A DNA stretch of 64,000 nt from Bacteroides caecimuris (GCF_001688725.2 NZ_CP015401.2:3224001-3288000); one strand, 5' to 3'; counted from the first letter of the stretch, positions 8,449 to 18,472 are shown. Translations and numbers: made by a program. The notes: generated by a model from the letters alone, not told the origin.

Positions 8449-10179
8449 ATGAATATATTAGAACTAAGTGAACAGGAAATTATTCGACGTAACAGTCTGA
8501 ATGAGCTTCGTGCAATGGGTATTGATCCGTACCCTGCAGCAGAGTATGTAACCAATGCTTTCTCTACAGATATTAAAGCTGAATTTAAAGACGACGAAGA
8601 GCCACGCCAGGTTTCCGTAGCCGGTCGTATCATGAGCCGCCGCGTAATGGGTAAAGCTTCTTTCATTGAATTACAGGACTCCAAAGGTCGCATCCAGGTG
8701 TACATTACCCGTGACGACATCTGTCCGGGAGAAGACAAGGAACTATACAACGCTGTATTCAAACGCCTGCTCGACTTAGGTGACTTTATCGGTATCGAAG
8801 GTTTCGTGTTCCGCACACAAATGGGTGAAATCAGTATCCATGCAAAGAAACTGACTGTACTTGCTAAGTCTATCAAACCGTTGCCTATCGTTAAGTACAA
8901 AGACGGAGTAGCTTACGACTCTTTTGAAGATCCCGAACTCCGTTATCGCCAACGCTATGTCGACTTGGTAGTAAACGACGGCATCAAAGAAACATTCCTG
9001 AAACGTGCCACCGTAGTGAAAACACTGCGCAACGCTCTTGATGAAGCCGGATATACAGAAGTGGAAACTCCTATCCTGCAATCTATTGCCGGTGGAGCAA
9101 GCGCACGCCCGTTCATCACTCACCATAACTCACTGGATATAGACCTTTACCTGCGCATCGCAACGGAACTTTATCTGAAACGACTGATTGTAGGTGGTTT
9201 TGAAGGTGTATATGAAATCGGTAAGAACTTCCGTAACGAGGGCATGGATAAAACTCACAATCCGGAATTTACCTGTATGGAACTTTATGTTCAATACAAG
9301 GACTATAATTGGATGATGAACTTTACCGAGAAGTTACTGGAACGTATCTGTATCGCTGTGAACGGCTGTACGGAAAGCGTTGTTGACGGAAAGACTATCA
9401 GCTTCAAAGCTCCTTACCGCCGTCTGCCTATCCTCGATGCTATCAAGGAAAAGACCGGTTACGATCTGAACGGCAAGAGCGAAGAAGAAATCCGCCAAGT
9501 CTGCAAGGAACTGAAAATGGAAGAAATCGACGAAACAATGGGTAAAGGCAAGCTGATTGATGAAATCTTCGGCGAATTCTGCGAAGGTACTTATATCCAG
9601 CCGACTTTCATCACCGATTATCCGGTTGAAATGTCTCCGCTGACCAAGATGCATCGTTCTAAACCGGGACTGACCGAACGTTTCGAATTGATGGTAAACG
9701 GCAAGGAACTTGCCAACGCCTACTCGGAATTGAACGACCCGATCGACCAGGAAGAACGTTTTAAAGAGCAAATGCGTTTGGCCGACAAGGGAGACGACGA
9801 AGCGATGATTATCGACCAGGACTTCCTGCGTGCTTTACAATATGGTATGCCTCCTACATCGGGTATCGGTATCGGCATCGACCGTCTGGTTATGTTAATG
9901 ACCGGCCAGACTACCATTCAGGAAGTATTATTCTTCCCGCAAATGCGCCCGGAAAAGGTAGTGAAGAAAGACGCTGCCGCTAAATATATGGAACTGGGAA
10001 TCACAGAAGATTGGGTTCCGGTGATCCAAAAAGCCGGTTACAACACTGTAGCTGACATGAAAGATGTCAATCCACAGAAGTTGCACCAGGACATCTGCGG
10101 TATCAACAAGAAATATAAATTAGCACTGACCAACCCGTCGGTAAACGACGTAACTGATTGGATACAGAAAATTAAATAA
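8449..10179 (+). CDS. lysS: Lysine--tRNA ligase, class II, with C-terminal extension
   Basis: 576 residues. N-terminal OB-fold anticodon domain (VAGRIMSRRVMGKASFIELQ near residue 60), then the class II core with motif 2 FRNEGMDKTHNPEFT near 260 and motif 3 GIGIGIDRLVMLMTG near 470. Charges tRNA-Lys in the cytoplasm. It is about 70 residues longer than E. coli LysS: after the usual end near residue 510 comes a conserved-looking extension (ELGITEDWVPVIQKAGYNTV and on to VNDVTDWIQKIK) that resembles a small helical, helix-hairpin-helix-like domain. First gene of a run with gpsA and pgi (23 and 18 bp gaps), an arrangement I recall as common in Bacteroides. Confidence 0.97.
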   Translation: MNILELSEQEIIRRNSLNELRAMGIDPYPAAEYVTNAFSTDIKAEFKDDEEPRQVSVAGRIMSRRVMGKASFIELQDSKGRIQVYITRDDICPGEDKELYNAVFKRLLDLGDFIGIEGFVFRTQMGEISIHAKKLTVLAKSIKPLPIVKYKDGVAYDSFEDPELRYRQRYVDLVVNDGIKETFLKRATVVKTLRNALDEAGYTEVETPILQSIAGGASARPFITHHNSLDIDLYLRIATELYLKRLIVGGFEGVYEIGKNFRNEGMDKTHNPEFTCMELYVQYKDYNWMMNFTEKLLERICIAVNGCTESVVDGKTISFKAPYRRLPILDAIKEKTGYDLNGKSEEEIRQVCKELKMEEIDETMGKGKLIDEIFGEFCEGTYIQPTFITDYPVEMSPLTKMHRSKPGLTERFELMVNGKELANAYSELNDPIDQEERFKEQMRLADKGDDEAMIIDQDFLRALQYGMPPTSGIGIGIDRLVMLMTGQTTIQEVLFFPQMRPEKVVKKDAAAKYMELGITEDWVPVIQKAGYNTVADMKDVNPQKLHQDICGINKKYKLALTNPSVNDVTDWIQKIK

Positions 10180-10202
10180 GTTCTTCATCCAAATTCATAC
10201 AA

Positions 10203-11198
10203 ATGAAATTACCCGGTAAGATAGCGATAATGGGCGGTGGAAGTTGGGCCACAGCTATTGCAAAGATGTGTCTGGCTCAAGAAGACTCTATCAATTGGTA
10301 TATGCGACGCGACGACCGCATCGCCGATTTCAAGAGATTGGGGCACAATCCGGCTTATCTGACAGGAGTAAAATTCGATACAAAGCGTATCTGTTTCAGT
10401 TCCAACATCAACGATGTTGTGAAAGAATCAGATACGCTGATTTTCGTCACTCCTTCCCCTTATCTGAAAGTTCACTTGAAAAAGCTGAAAACCAAGATAA
10501 AGGATAAGTTCATCATCACCGCTATCAAAGGAATCGTACCCGATGACAACGTTATCGTATCAGAATACTTCACCAAGGAATACGGTGTTCCTCCCGAAAA
10601 CATAGCTGTACTGGCAGGTCCCTGCCATGCAGAAGAAGTAGCCTTGGAACGCCTCTCTTATCTGACCATTGCCTGCCCGGACAAAGACAAAGCACGCATC
10701 TTTGCACGCCGTCTGGGAAGCAGTTTTATCAAAACATCTGTTAGTGACGACGTATCAGGTATCGAATATAGTTCGGTACTCAAAAACGTGTATGCTATCG
10801 CTGCCGGCATTTGCAGCGGACTGAAATACGGTGACAACTTCCAAGCCGTACTGATTTCCAACGCTATCCAGGAGATGAACCGTTTCCTGAATACGGTGCA
10901 CCCGTTGAACAGAAACGTAGACGAATCTGTTTATCTCGGAGACTTGCTGGTGACGGGATACTCCAACTTCAGCCGCAACCGGACATTCGGTTCGATGATA
11001 GGCAAGGGATATTCCGTAAAGAGCGCACAGATTGAAATGGAAATGATTGCCGAAGGTTACTACGGTACGAAATGTATCAAGGAAATCAACAAGCATCATC
11101 ATGTCAATATGCCGATACTGGACGCTGTATACAATATCTTGTACGAACGCATCTCGCCTATGATTGAGATTAAATTACTAACTGATTCTTTTAGATAA
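10203..11198 (+). CDS. gpsA: NAD(P)H-dependent glycerol-3-phosphate dehydrogenase
   Basis: 331 residues. N-terminal Rossmann fingerprint IAIMGGGSWATAIAKM at residues 8-23 (GxGxxA type), then TAIKGIVPDDNVIVSEYF and LAGPCHAEEVALERLSYLT, which correspond to the GpsA GPSFAxE region (here GPCHAEE). Catalytic-helix segment SSVLKNVYAIAAGICSGLKYGDN with Lys near 190. Reduces DHAP to sn-glycerol-3-phosphate, the backbone precursor for phospholipids. Cytoplasmic. It sits between lysS and pgi in one transcription unit. Confidence 0.95.
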   Translation: MKLPGKIAIMGGGSWATAIAKMCLAQEDSINWYMRRDDRIADFKRLGHNPAYLTGVKFDTKRICFSSNINDVVKESDTLIFVTPSPYLKVHLKKLKTKIKDKFIITAIKGIVPDDNVIVSEYFTKEYGVPPENIAVLAGPCHAEEVALERLSYLTIACPDKDKARIFARRLGSSFIKTSVSDDVSGIEYSSVLKNVYAIAAGICSGLKYGDNFQAVLISNAIQEMNRFLNTVHPLNRNVDESVYLGDLLVTGYSNFSRNRTFGSMIGKGYSVKSAQIEMEMIAEGYYGTKCIKEINKHHHVNMPILDAVYNILYERISPMIEIKLLTDSFR

Positions 11199-11216
11199 CC
11201 TTTAAACAAGAAAGAT

Positions 11217-12554
11217 ATGATTAGCTTGAACATTGAAAAAACTTTTGGATTTATCTCCAAAGAAAAGGTTTCTGCCTACGATGCAGAGGTAAAAGCCGCA
11301 CAGGAAATGCTGGAAAAAGGAACCGGAAAAGGCAACGACTTCTTAGGTTGGCTACACTTGCCGTCTTTTATCAGCAAAGAACATTTGGCTGAATTGAACG
11401 CTACTGCAAAAGTTTTGAGAGACAACTGCGAAGTAGTAATCATTGCCGGTATCGGTGGTAGCTACCTAGGTGCCCGTGCTGTAATCGAGGCTTTGTCTAA
11501 CAGCTTCACTTGGTTGCAGGACAAGAAAACGGCTCCTGTCATGATTTATGCCGGACACAACATCAGCGAAGATTATCTGTATGAACTCACCGAATATCTG
11601 AAAGACAAGAAGTTCGGTGTTATCAATATCTCCAAATCAGGAACGACAACCGAAACTGCGCTTGCGTTCCGTCTGTTGAAAAAACAATGCGAAGACCAAC
11701 GTGGCAAGGAAACTGCCAAACAGGTTATCGTAGCCGTTACAGATGCTAAAAAAGGTGCTGCACGTGTTACTGCCGACAAGGAAGGATACAAAACATTCAT
11801 CATCCCCGATAACGTAGGCGGACGCTTCTCTGTTCTGACTCCGGTTGGTTTGCTGCCAATTGCTGTTGCCGGATTCGACATTGAGCAACTGGTTGCCGGT
11901 GCTGCTGACATGGAAAAGGCATGTGGCGCAGACGTTCCGTTTGCCGAAAACCCTGCTGCTATCTACGCTGCTACCCGTAACGAACTGTACAGAAGCGGAA
12001 AGAAAATCGAAATCCTCGTCAACTTCTGCCCGAAACTGCATTATGTAAGCGAATGGTGGAAACAGCTATACGGAGAATCAGAAGGTAAGGACAACAAGGG
12101 TATTTTCCCCGCATCAGTAGACTTCTCTACTGACCTTCACTCTATGGGACAATGGATTCAAGAAGGTGAACGCTCTATCTTCGAAACTGTTATCTCACTG
12201 GATAAGGTAGACCATAAACTGGAAGTTCCTTTTGACGAAGCAAACCTGGACGGCCTGAATTTCTTAGCCGGCAAACGTGTGGACGAAGTGAACAAGATGG
12301 CGGAACTCGGTACTCAGTTGGCTCACGTAGACGGTGGCGTACCTAATATGCGTATTGTTCTTCCTTCATTGAACGAATACAATATCGGCGGTTTGCTGTA
12401 TTTCTTTGAGAAGGCTTGCGGCATCAGCGGTTATCTGCTGGGCGTGAATCCGTTCAACCAACCAGGTGTAGAAGCATACAAGAAAAATATGTTTGCCTTG
12501 CTTGACAAACCGGGCTATGAAGAAGAGTCTAAAGCGATTCGCGCTAAATTGTAA
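11217..12554 (+). CDS. pgi: Glucose-6-phosphate isomerase
   Basis: 445 residues, the short bacterial form. SIS-domain motifs: [19 protein letters not shown] near 75, [16 protein letters not shown] near 140, and the PGI signature [20 protein letters not shown] near 205. Interconverts glucose-6-phosphate and fructose-6-phosphate in glycolysis. Third gene of the lysS operon and followed by a strong terminator. Confidence 0.97.
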   Translation: MISLNIEKTFGFISKEKVSAYDAEVKAAQEMLEKGTGKGNDFLGWLHLPSFISKEHLAELNATAKVLRDNCEVVIIAGIGGSYLGARAVIEALSNSFTWLQDKKTAPVMIYAGHNISEDYLYELTEYLKDKKFGVINISKSGTTTETALAFRLLKKQCEDQRGKETAKQVIVAVTDAKKGAARVTADKEGYKTFIIPDNVGGRFSVLTPVGLLPIAVAGFDIEQLVAGAADMEKACGADVPFAENPAAIYAATRNELYRSGKKIEILVNFCPKLHYVSEWWKQLYGESEGKDNKGIFPASVDFSTDLHSMGQWIQEGERSIFETVISLDKVDHKLEVPFDEANLDGLNFLAGKRVDEVNKMAELGTQLAHVDGGVPNMRIVLPSLNEYNIGGLLYFFEKACGISGYLLGVNPFNQPGVEAYKKNMFALLDKPGYEEESKAIRAKL

Positions 12555-12573
12555 TAGAATAAAGTCTATATAT

Positions 12574-12610
12574 AAAAAAGAAGCGGTTTTCTGTAAACCG
12601 CTTCTTTTTT
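12574..12610. terminator. Bidirectional terminator between pgi and the convergent lipoprotein gene
   Basis: Perfect 16-bp stem, AAAAAAGAAGCGGTTT at 12574-12589 against AAACCGCTTCTTTTTT at 12595-12610, 5-nt loop, T-run on either strand. Confidence 0.92.
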
Positions 12611-12651
12611 ATATCTTGTGCCGAAGTTGTTTTTATTCTTTTCCGTCACCT

Positions 12652-13161
12652 TTATTCTTCTTTTTCATCATCGACCTTTGTTTTTAAGCCGATTTCTTCT
12701 TGTGCTCCTTCACATTCAGCCTTCGAAGAAAGATAAAAAGATAACTTAACTTCACCATCTTCATTGACATGAATAACAGTAGCCTCCACCTCTACTTTGG
12801 TTTGCCTTACTCCGTCCTTAAAACGATATTGCCCTTTACTTTCATCAGTCAAATTACCTTCTGTAGAGATTTCCGATTCCGTCAAAAATTTGGGTTTAGC
12901 TTTTACTTCTTCATCATTCTGAAGTGTAAAAGTTTTCAATTCGGCACCATTTCCATCCAAAAGTAAAAGAGCCTTTACCTCGTCTCCCACTTTCAGAGCC
13001 GGCAACTCATCCATTTTATTGGCATAGTCTTCTTCTTTTGCACTATCGCCATCCGATTCAACCTTCACATGTAGCTTTTCGATCTTTATCACAGGACTTT
13101 CCCCACTATTGGAACAAGCGCCTAAAAACAATGGTAGCAACAATAATACTCTCTTTTTCAT
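12652..13161 (-). CDS. Small secreted lipoprotein of unknown function
   Basis: 169 residues with a clear lipoprotein signal (LLLPLFLGACSNSG, Cys16). The mature part is hydrophilic and charged, with acidic/lysine-rich segments and probable beta strands (EGNLTDESKGQYRFKDGVRQ, KVEVEATVIHVNEDGEVKLS). I do not recognise the family. It is a single gene with its own -7 box, divergent from the next lipoprotein gene. Confidence 0.75.
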   Translation of the reverse strand: MKKRVLLLLPLFLGACSNSGESPVIKIEKLHVKVESDGDSAKEEDYANKMDELPALKVGDEVKALLLLDGNGAELKTFTLQNDEEVKAKPKFLTESEISTEGNLTDESKGQYRFKDGVRQTKVEVEATVIHVNEDGEVKLSFYLSSKAECEGAQEEIGLKTKVDDEKEE

Positions 13162-13185
13162 GCTATCGTCGAGTTTATAACGTTA

Positions 13186-13193
13186 CAAAAATA
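13186..13193 (-). promoter_or_regulatory. -7 element for the 169-residue lipoprotein
   Basis: TATTTTTG on the minus strand, 25 bp before the start codon at 13161. Confidence 0.55.
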
Positions 13194-13293
13194 CACATAA
13201 TCTTCTAAACAGCAAATATTTGTGTAGTTAATCACACAACGGCCTTGTTTACAACTATCTCGCCATTCTACTCCATCTCTCATTTTTTATCGT

Positions 13294-13301
13294 TATCTTT
13301 G
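13294..13301 (+). promoter_or_regulatory. -7 element for the 269-residue lipoprotein
   Basis: TATCTTTG on the plus strand, about 50 bp before the ATG at 13353. Confidence 0.65.
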
Positions 13302-13352
13302 CCTCGCATATGGGGATAATTTAAAACGACTCAACTTAAAAAAAAGAATAAA

Positions 13353-14162
13353 ATGAAACAAAATCTACAAAAGAAATCCTACGGATTCGTGTTACTATGT
13401 AGCTTGCTATTATTGATGGTATCAATCAGCAGTTGCCAGGAAAGTAAACTCAAAGCAATAGTTACTATTGCAAACAAACAATGCCCAATGGATATGGGAG
13501 AAGTCGGTACGATTACCAGCATCACTTATGACGGGAGCAATGTGGTGTACACGCTCAACATGAATGAAAGCATTACCGACATAACCATCTTGAAGGACAA
13601 CCCCGAAAGCATGAAAGAGTCTATCAAGATTATGTTCCGGAATCCGGCGAAAGATGTCAAAGAGATGCTTAAACTGGTAGCCGAATGTAACGCAGGACTT
13701 CAAATGAAGTTTGTAGGGAAAGACTCCGGCCAAGAGGCAGTCTGCGAACTTACGCCCGAAGAAGTGAAAGAAGTTCTCAAAGCAGAATCCGACCCGTCAC
13801 AAAGCGAACGTGCCAAACTTGAAGCACAACTGAAAATGGCAAATCTGCAATTCCCGATGCAGGCAAGCGAGGAAATCCTTATAGAAAAAATCGAACTTAT
13901 TGATGAATCGGTTGTTTATATCTGCAAAGTAGATGAAGACGTATGTCCCATCAGCCAGATTGAAGCAAATGCGGAAGAAGTAAAGAAAGGAATTGTTGCA
14001 AATTTGGCTGCACAGTCCGACCCGGCAACTCAGGTATTCTTGAAAACCTGTATCAACAATGATAAAAGCGTAGCTTACAGATATATCGGAACGAAATCGG
14101 GCAATCATTATGATGTAGTCATCACCTTGCCTGAATTGAAGAAAATGATAATAAAAAAATAA
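13353..14162 (+). CDS. Lipoprotein with two tandem related domains, function unknown
   Basis: 269 residues. Signal ends in VSISSCQES (Cys28). The mature protein consists of two halves of about 110 residues that look like diverged copies: each opens with a cysteine- or phenylalanine-containing strand (ANKQCPMDMGEVGTI versus ANLQFPMQASEEILI), continues with a YTLNMNESITDI/YICKVDEDVCPI strand, and ends with FVGKDSGQEAVCELT/YIGTKSGNHYDVVIT followed by an acidic helix. No known domain recognised. Predicted to be membrane-anchored and cell-envelope located. The HAD phosphatase begins 34 bp downstream and may be co-transcribed. Confidence 0.75.
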   Translation: MKQNLQKKSYGFVLLCSLLLLMVSISSCQESKLKAIVTIANKQCPMDMGEVGTITSITYDGSNVVYTLNMNESITDITILKDNPESMKESIKIMFRNPAKDVKEMLKLVAECNAGLQMKFVGKDSGQEAVCELTPEEVKEVLKAESDPSQSERAKLEAQLKMANLQFPMQASEEILIEKIELIDESVVYICKVDEDVCPISQIEANAEEVKKGIVANLAAQSDPATQVFLKTCINNDKSVAYRYIGTKSGNHYDVVITLPELKKMIIKK

Positions 14163-14196
14163 GTATTACGAAAAAAGATTCTACGACGTACCAAGT

Positions 14197-14871
14197 ATGA
14201 AAAAGAAACTGAAAGCCGTCTTGTTCGATATGGACGGTGTACTTTTCAACTCTATGCCCTACCACTCCGAAGCCTGGCATAAAGTAATGAAATCTCACGG
14301 GCTCACCCTCAGCCGCGAAGAAGCGTATATGCACGAAGGACGGACGGGAGCTGCTACTATCAACATCGTATTCCAACGTGAACTAGGCAGGGAAGCTACC
14401 CAGGAAGAGATAGAAAGTATCTATCAGGAGAAAAGTGTCCTGTTCAATTCGTATGCGGAAGCGGAACGTATGCCCGGTGCATGGGAGTTATTACAAAAAA
14501 TAAAGAGTGAAGGACTGGTTCCTATGGTAGTGACCGGTTCGGGGCAGTTATCGCTGCTCGAGCGATTGGAGCACAACTTTCCGGGCATGTTCAAAAAAGA
14601 ATTGATGGTTACGGCTTTCGATGTAAAATACGGAAAGCCACACCCGGAACCTTATCTAATGGCACTTAAAAAAGGCGGATTGAACGCAGACGAAGCCGTT
14701 GTCATAGAAAACGCTCCGTTGGGAGTGGAAGCCGGACACAAAGCGGGCATCTTCACGATTGCTGTAAACACAGGACCGCTGGACCCACAGGTTTTACTGG
14801 ATGCAGGAGCTGATTTATTGTTCCCTTCCATGCAAGCACTTAGTGAAGCATGGGACACCCTGAACATATAA
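14197..14871 (+). CDS. HAD-superfamily phosphatase/phosphomutase, beta-phosphoglucomutase-like
   Basis: 224 residues. All four HAD motifs are present: LFDMDGVLFNS (motif I, nucleophile Asp11), VVTGSGQ (motif II), KPHPEPYLMAL with the Lys of motif III, and VIENAPLGVEAGHKAG (motif IV). The helical cap between residues 15 and 80 is the type found in beta-phosphoglucomutase and small sugar-phosphate phosphatases. It immediately precedes fkp (50 bp), so a sugar-phosphate substrate connected with nucleotide-sugar metabolism is plausible but unproven. Confidence 0.85.
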   Translation: MKKKLKAVLFDMDGVLFNSMPYHSEAWHKVMKSHGLTLSREEAYMHEGRTGAATINIVFQRELGREATQEEIESIYQEKSVLFNSYAEAERMPGAWELLQKIKSEGLVPMVVTGSGQLSLLERLEHNFPGMFKKELMVTAFDVKYGKPHPEPYLMALKKGGLNADEAVVIENAPLGVEAGHKAGIFTIAVNTGPLDPQVLLDAGADLLFPSMQALSEAWDTLNI

Positions 14872-14921
14872 ACATCCGTTTTATTCATTAATATGTTTAT
14901 CTTTATAATATCGATTCTACT

Positions 14922-17774
14922 ATGCAAAAGTTATTATCCTTACCCCCTAACTTAATCCAGTGTTTTCACGAACTGGAAGAAGTGAATCACGCCGACTGGT
15001 TTTGTACGTCAGACCCTATTGGAAGCAAACTGGGTTCCGGCGGTGGAACTACCTGGCTGTTGCAAGCCTGCCATCAGGAATTTGCACCTCAGGATACTTT
15101 TAGCAACTGGATAGGACGCGAGAAGAGGATATTGCTTCATGCGGGCGGACAAAGCCGCCGTCTGCCAAGCTACGGGCCTTCCGGTAAGATACTAACTCCC
15201 ATCCCCATTTTCAGTTGGGAACGAGGACAGAAGTTGGGGCAGAACCTGCTGTCATTGCAGCTTCCGCTATACGAAAGAATCATGAAACAAGCTCCTGCCG
15301 GACTGAACACGCTGATAGCCAGCGGAGATGTATATATCCGTTCGGAAAAGCCGTTGCAAGACATTCCCAATGTAGATGTCGTGTGCTACGGTCTTTGGGT
15401 GAACCCATCACTGGCAACACACCATGGTGTGTTTGTATCCGACCGGAAAAGCCCGGAAGTTCTCGACTTCATGTTGCAGAAACCTTCGCTTGAAGAATTG
15501 GAGAGCTTATCCAAAACACATCTTTTCTTGATGGACATCGGCATTTGGATTCTAAGTGACCGTGCCGTGGAAGTATTGATGAAGCACTCGTTAAAAGAAG
15601 GAACGAACGATATTAATTATTATGATTTATATTCAGACTACGGATTGGCCCTGGGAGAGCATCCCAAGACAGAAGATGAAGAAATCAACCAACTGTCTGT
15701 AGCCATATTACCTTTACCTGGTGGAGAATTCTATCACTATGGCACAAGCCGTGAACTAATTTCTTCCACACTATCCATCCAGGATAAGGTACGCGACCAG
15801 AGAAAAATCATGCACCGGAAAGTAAAACCCAATCCGGCTATTTTTATTCAGAATTCTATCACGCAGATTTCTCTTTCGCCCGATAACGCCAACCTTTGGA
15901 TTGAGAACAGCCATATAGGAAAAGGCTGGAAACTGGGTTCCCGGCAAATCATTACCGGAGTACCGGAAAATTATTGGAACGTCTGTCTGCCGGATGGTAT
16001 CTGTGTAGATATTATTCCTGTCGGTGAACATGATTTCGTAGCCCGCCCATATGGATTGGATGATGTATTCAAAGGAGCGTTGGAAAAAGTAACGACTACT
16101 TATCTCAATATCCCGTTCCCGCAATGGATGGAAGAAAGGGGAATTACGTGGGACGACATCAAAGGTCGCACGGACGATTTGCAGGCCGCTTCCATATTCC
16201 CTAAAACTGCTTCAATAGAAGAACTGGGGATATTAGTACGCTGGATGACGTCAGAACCCCAAATGGAAAAAGGAAAAGAACTTTGGCTGAAAGCGGAAAA
16301 AGTTTCGGCTGATGAAATTTCGGCAGGTGCTAATCTTAAACGCCTTTATACACAACGCAGCAGTTTCCGCAAAGAGAACTGGAAAGGATTGGCAGCCAAC
16401 TATGAAAAGAGCGTGTTCTACCAACTCGATTTGCAGGATGCAGCCCATGAATTTGTACGTTTGGATTTAGATACTCCCGACACACTGAAAGAGGATGCCG
16501 CACCAATGGTTCGGATACACAACCGCATGCTCCGTGCACGGATTATGAAGTTACGTGGAGAAGATGCTTATCAAAAAGAAGAACAGGCTGCTTTCCAACT
16601 GCTTCGCGACGGTTTGCTGGGAGTTATGCCGGAGCGTAAAAACCATCCTATACTCAGCGTCTATTCCGACCAAATCGTATGGGGACGCAGTCCCGTGCGG
16701 ATTGATGTGGCCGGAGGATGGACGGATACTCCGCCCTACTCTCTTTATTCCGGTGGAAGTGTCGTTAATCTTGCCATAGAATTGAACGGTCAGCCACCAT
16801 TACAAGTATATGTGAAACCCTGCAAAGAATATCACATCGTACTCCGCTCTATCGACATGGGCGCAATGGAGATTATCAGGAACTATGAAGAACTGCAAGA
16901 CTATAAGAAAGTCGGTTCTCCGTTCTCCATTCCTAAAGCAGCGCTTAGCTTGGCAGGTTTTGCACCGGTGTTCTCCGCCGAAGCTTACACCTCATTGGAA
17001 GAACATTTGAAAGCTTTCGGCTCGGGAATAGAAATTACACTGTTGGCTGCCATCCCGGCAGGTTCCGGCTTGGGGACCAGTTCTATCTTGGCATCCACCG
17101 TTCTCGGGGCTATCAATGATTTCTGCGGACTGGCCTGGGACAAGAATGATATTTGCAGTTACACATTAGTACTGGAGCAACTCCTGACCACAGGCGGCGG
17201 TTGGCAAGACCAATACGGCGGTGTATTTTCTGGTGTCAAACTACTTCAATCCGAAGCAGGTTTCGAGCAGAAACCGTTAGTACGATGGCTACCCGACCAG
17301 CTCTTTGTTCATCCTGATTATCGCGACTGCCACTTGCTATACTATACAGGAATCACCCGTACAGCCAAAGGTATATTAGCCGAAATTGTCAGCTCCATGT
17401 TCCTCAATTCCGGTCCGCATCTAAGTTTGCTAGCCGAGATGAAAGCCCATGCAATGGATATGAGTGAAGCTATCCTGCGCAGTAATTTCGATAGTTTCGG
17501 TCGATTGGTCGGCAAAACCTGGATACAAAACCAGGCATTAGATTGCGGAACCAATCCGCCGGCAGTAGCAGCTATTATAGAGAAAATCAAAGATTATACC
17601 CTGGGATACAAACTCCCCGGAGCAGGCGGTGGCGGTTATTTATACATGGTAGCCAAAGACCCGCAAGCAGCCGGACAGATCCGACGGATACTGACGGAAC
17701 AAGCTCCTAATCCGCGTGCACGCTTTGTAGAAATGACACTTTCCGACAAGGGGCTTCAGGTTTCAAGAAGCTAA
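14922..17774 (+). CDS. fkp: Bifunctional L-fucokinase / L-fucose-1-phosphate guanylyltransferase
   Basis: 950 residues, matching the roughly 949 of B. fragilis Fkp. The N-terminal half carries the fucose-1-phosphate guanylyltransferase (GSKLGSGGGTTWLL near residue 36 and LLHAGGQSRRLPSYGPSGK near 70, the nucleotide-binding signature). The C-terminal half is a GHMP kinase: SPVRIDVAGGWTDTPPYSLY near 590, the ATP-binding IPAGSGLGTSSILAS near 710, and LPGAGGGGYLYM near 900. It salvages L-fucose to fucose-1-P and then GDP-fucose, used in Bacteroides to fucosylate capsule and surface glycoproteins. A terminator follows. Confidence 0.97.
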   Translation: MQKLLSLPPNLIQCFHELEEVNHADWFCTSDPIGSKLGSGGGTTWLLQACHQEFAPQDTFSNWIGREKRILLHAGGQSRRLPSYGPSGKILTPIPIFSWERGQKLGQNLLSLQLPLYERIMKQAPAGLNTLIASGDVYIRSEKPLQDIPNVDVVCYGLWVNPSLATHHGVFVSDRKSPEVLDFMLQKPSLEELESLSKTHLFLMDIGIWILSDRAVEVLMKHSLKEGTNDINYYDLYSDYGLALGEHPKTEDEEINQLSVAILPLPGGEFYHYGTSRELISSTLSIQDKVRDQRKIMHRKVKPNPAIFIQNSITQISLSPDNANLWIENSHIGKGWKLGSRQIITGVPENYWNVCLPDGICVDIIPVGEHDFVARPYGLDDVFKGALEKVTTTYLNIPFPQWMEERGITWDDIKGRTDDLQAASIFPKTASIEELGILVRWMTSEPQMEKGKELWLKAEKVSADEISAGANLKRLYTQRSSFRKENWKGLAANYEKSVFYQLDLQDAAHEFVRLDLDTPDTLKEDAAPMVRIHNRMLRARIMKLRGEDAYQKEEQAAFQLLRDGLLGVMPERKNHPILSVYSDQIVWGRSPVRIDVAGGWTDTPPYSLYSGGSVVNLAIELNGQPPLQVYVKPCKEYHIVLRSIDMGAMEIIRNYEELQDYKKVGSPFSIPKAALSLAGFAPVFSAEAYTSLEEHLKAFGSGIEITLLAAIPAGSGLGTSSILASTVLGAINDFCGLAWDKNDICSYTLVLEQLLTTGGGWQDQYGGVFSGVKLLQSEAGFEQKPLVRWLPDQLFVHPDYRDCHLLYYTGITRTAKGILAEIVSSMFLNSGPHLSLLAEMKAHAMDMSEAILRSNFDSFGRLVGKTWIQNQALDCGTNPPAVAAIIEKIKDYTLGYKLPGAGGGGYLYMVAKDPQAAGQIRRILTEQAPNPRARFVEMTLSDKGLQVSRS

Positions 17775-17818
17775 AGAAAAGGGGAAGAGAAAGAGATAAG
17801 TAAACAGGAATGGAAACT

Positions 17819-17858
17819 AAAAGGCAGCAAGTGAATGTTATTTCAAATGCTGCCTTTT
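17819..17858. terminator. Intrinsic terminator between fkp and the convergent gene
   Basis: AAAAGGCAGCA (17819-17829) pairs perfectly with TGCTGCCTTTT (17848-17858), 18-nt loop. Confidence 0.8.
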
Positions 17859-17870
17859 GATACTTTCAAA

Positions 17871-18371
17871 TTATAATTGGATAAATTCTACATCGTCTAC
17901 TTGAAGTTCCTGCTTACCAAATGTATAGTAACCAAATCCTGCATATTCTAATGGCATATAACGTACTTTCAGAATCTGTACACCATCAACAATGAATGTA
18001 AGAACCTGTCCATCGCTTATAAGTTCCCATTCTTGGTCAACCTTTTTTTTATCCTTCCATTTTACACCTTGTTGGATAGCTCCTACCACTATTCCATCCA
18101 CTCTACGTTCAAATCGTACCATTTCATTATTGAAATTGAAACAATAGAAGTTTCCTCCGTCCCTATAATTAAAGACTAATCCAGTGGTACGGTCATTTGT
18201 TAATTTCTGAATATTGACGTGCGTTCTGATTTTGAAAGGTTTCTGTACATCAAGCGGAGCATAGCAATGAGTCTCAAAGAATGTATTTGCACCAACTTTA
18301 GTAGCTACACCGCTTAATGCAGTAAGAGCAATTCCTAACCCTTTATTTTCTCCTTTTGATACGATAGTCAT
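17871..18371 (-). CDS. Unrecognised protein, likely beta-rich (lectin/glucanase-like fold)
   Basis: 166 residues from the only in-frame ATG. The sequence is rich in predicted beta strands (PFKIRTHVNIQKLTNDRTTG, LVFNYRDGGNFYCFNFNNEM, WELISDGQVLTFIVDGVQIL, YAGFGYYTFGKQELQVDDVE), a pattern typical of concanavalin-like sandwich domains such as LamG or DUF1080-type modules. No signal peptide. Twelve sense codons precede the ATG in frame (starting EWIGTAVIDG) before a TAA, so the gene may be the 3' part of something once longer. It lies just downstream of the tRNA-Arg 3' end, with no promoter that I recognise. Could be a remnant. Confidence 0.5.
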   Translation of the reverse strand: MTIVSKGENKGLGIALTALSGVATKVGANTFFETHCYAPLDVQKPFKIRTHVNIQKLTNDRTTGLVFNYRDGGNFYCFNFNNEMVRFERRVDGIVVGAIQQGVKWKDKKKVDQEWELISDGQVLTFIVDGVQILKVRYMPLEYAGFGYYTFGKQELQVDDVEFIQL

Positions 18372-18432
18372 TTTGCCCCCATCTATGACGGCTGTTCCAA
18401 TCCACTCTTAAGCAACACCACTAAACAAAAGA

Positions 18433-18466
18433 AATCCCTCAACAATCTACTGACTATCAAGGGATT
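18433..18466 (-). terminator. Terminator-like hairpin after tRNA-Arg
   Basis: On the minus strand AATCCCT (18466-18460) pairs with AGGGATT (18439-18433), followed by TCTTTTG. It lies 7 nt beyond the tRNA 3' end. Confidence 0.5.
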
Positions 18467-18472
18467 CATCTG

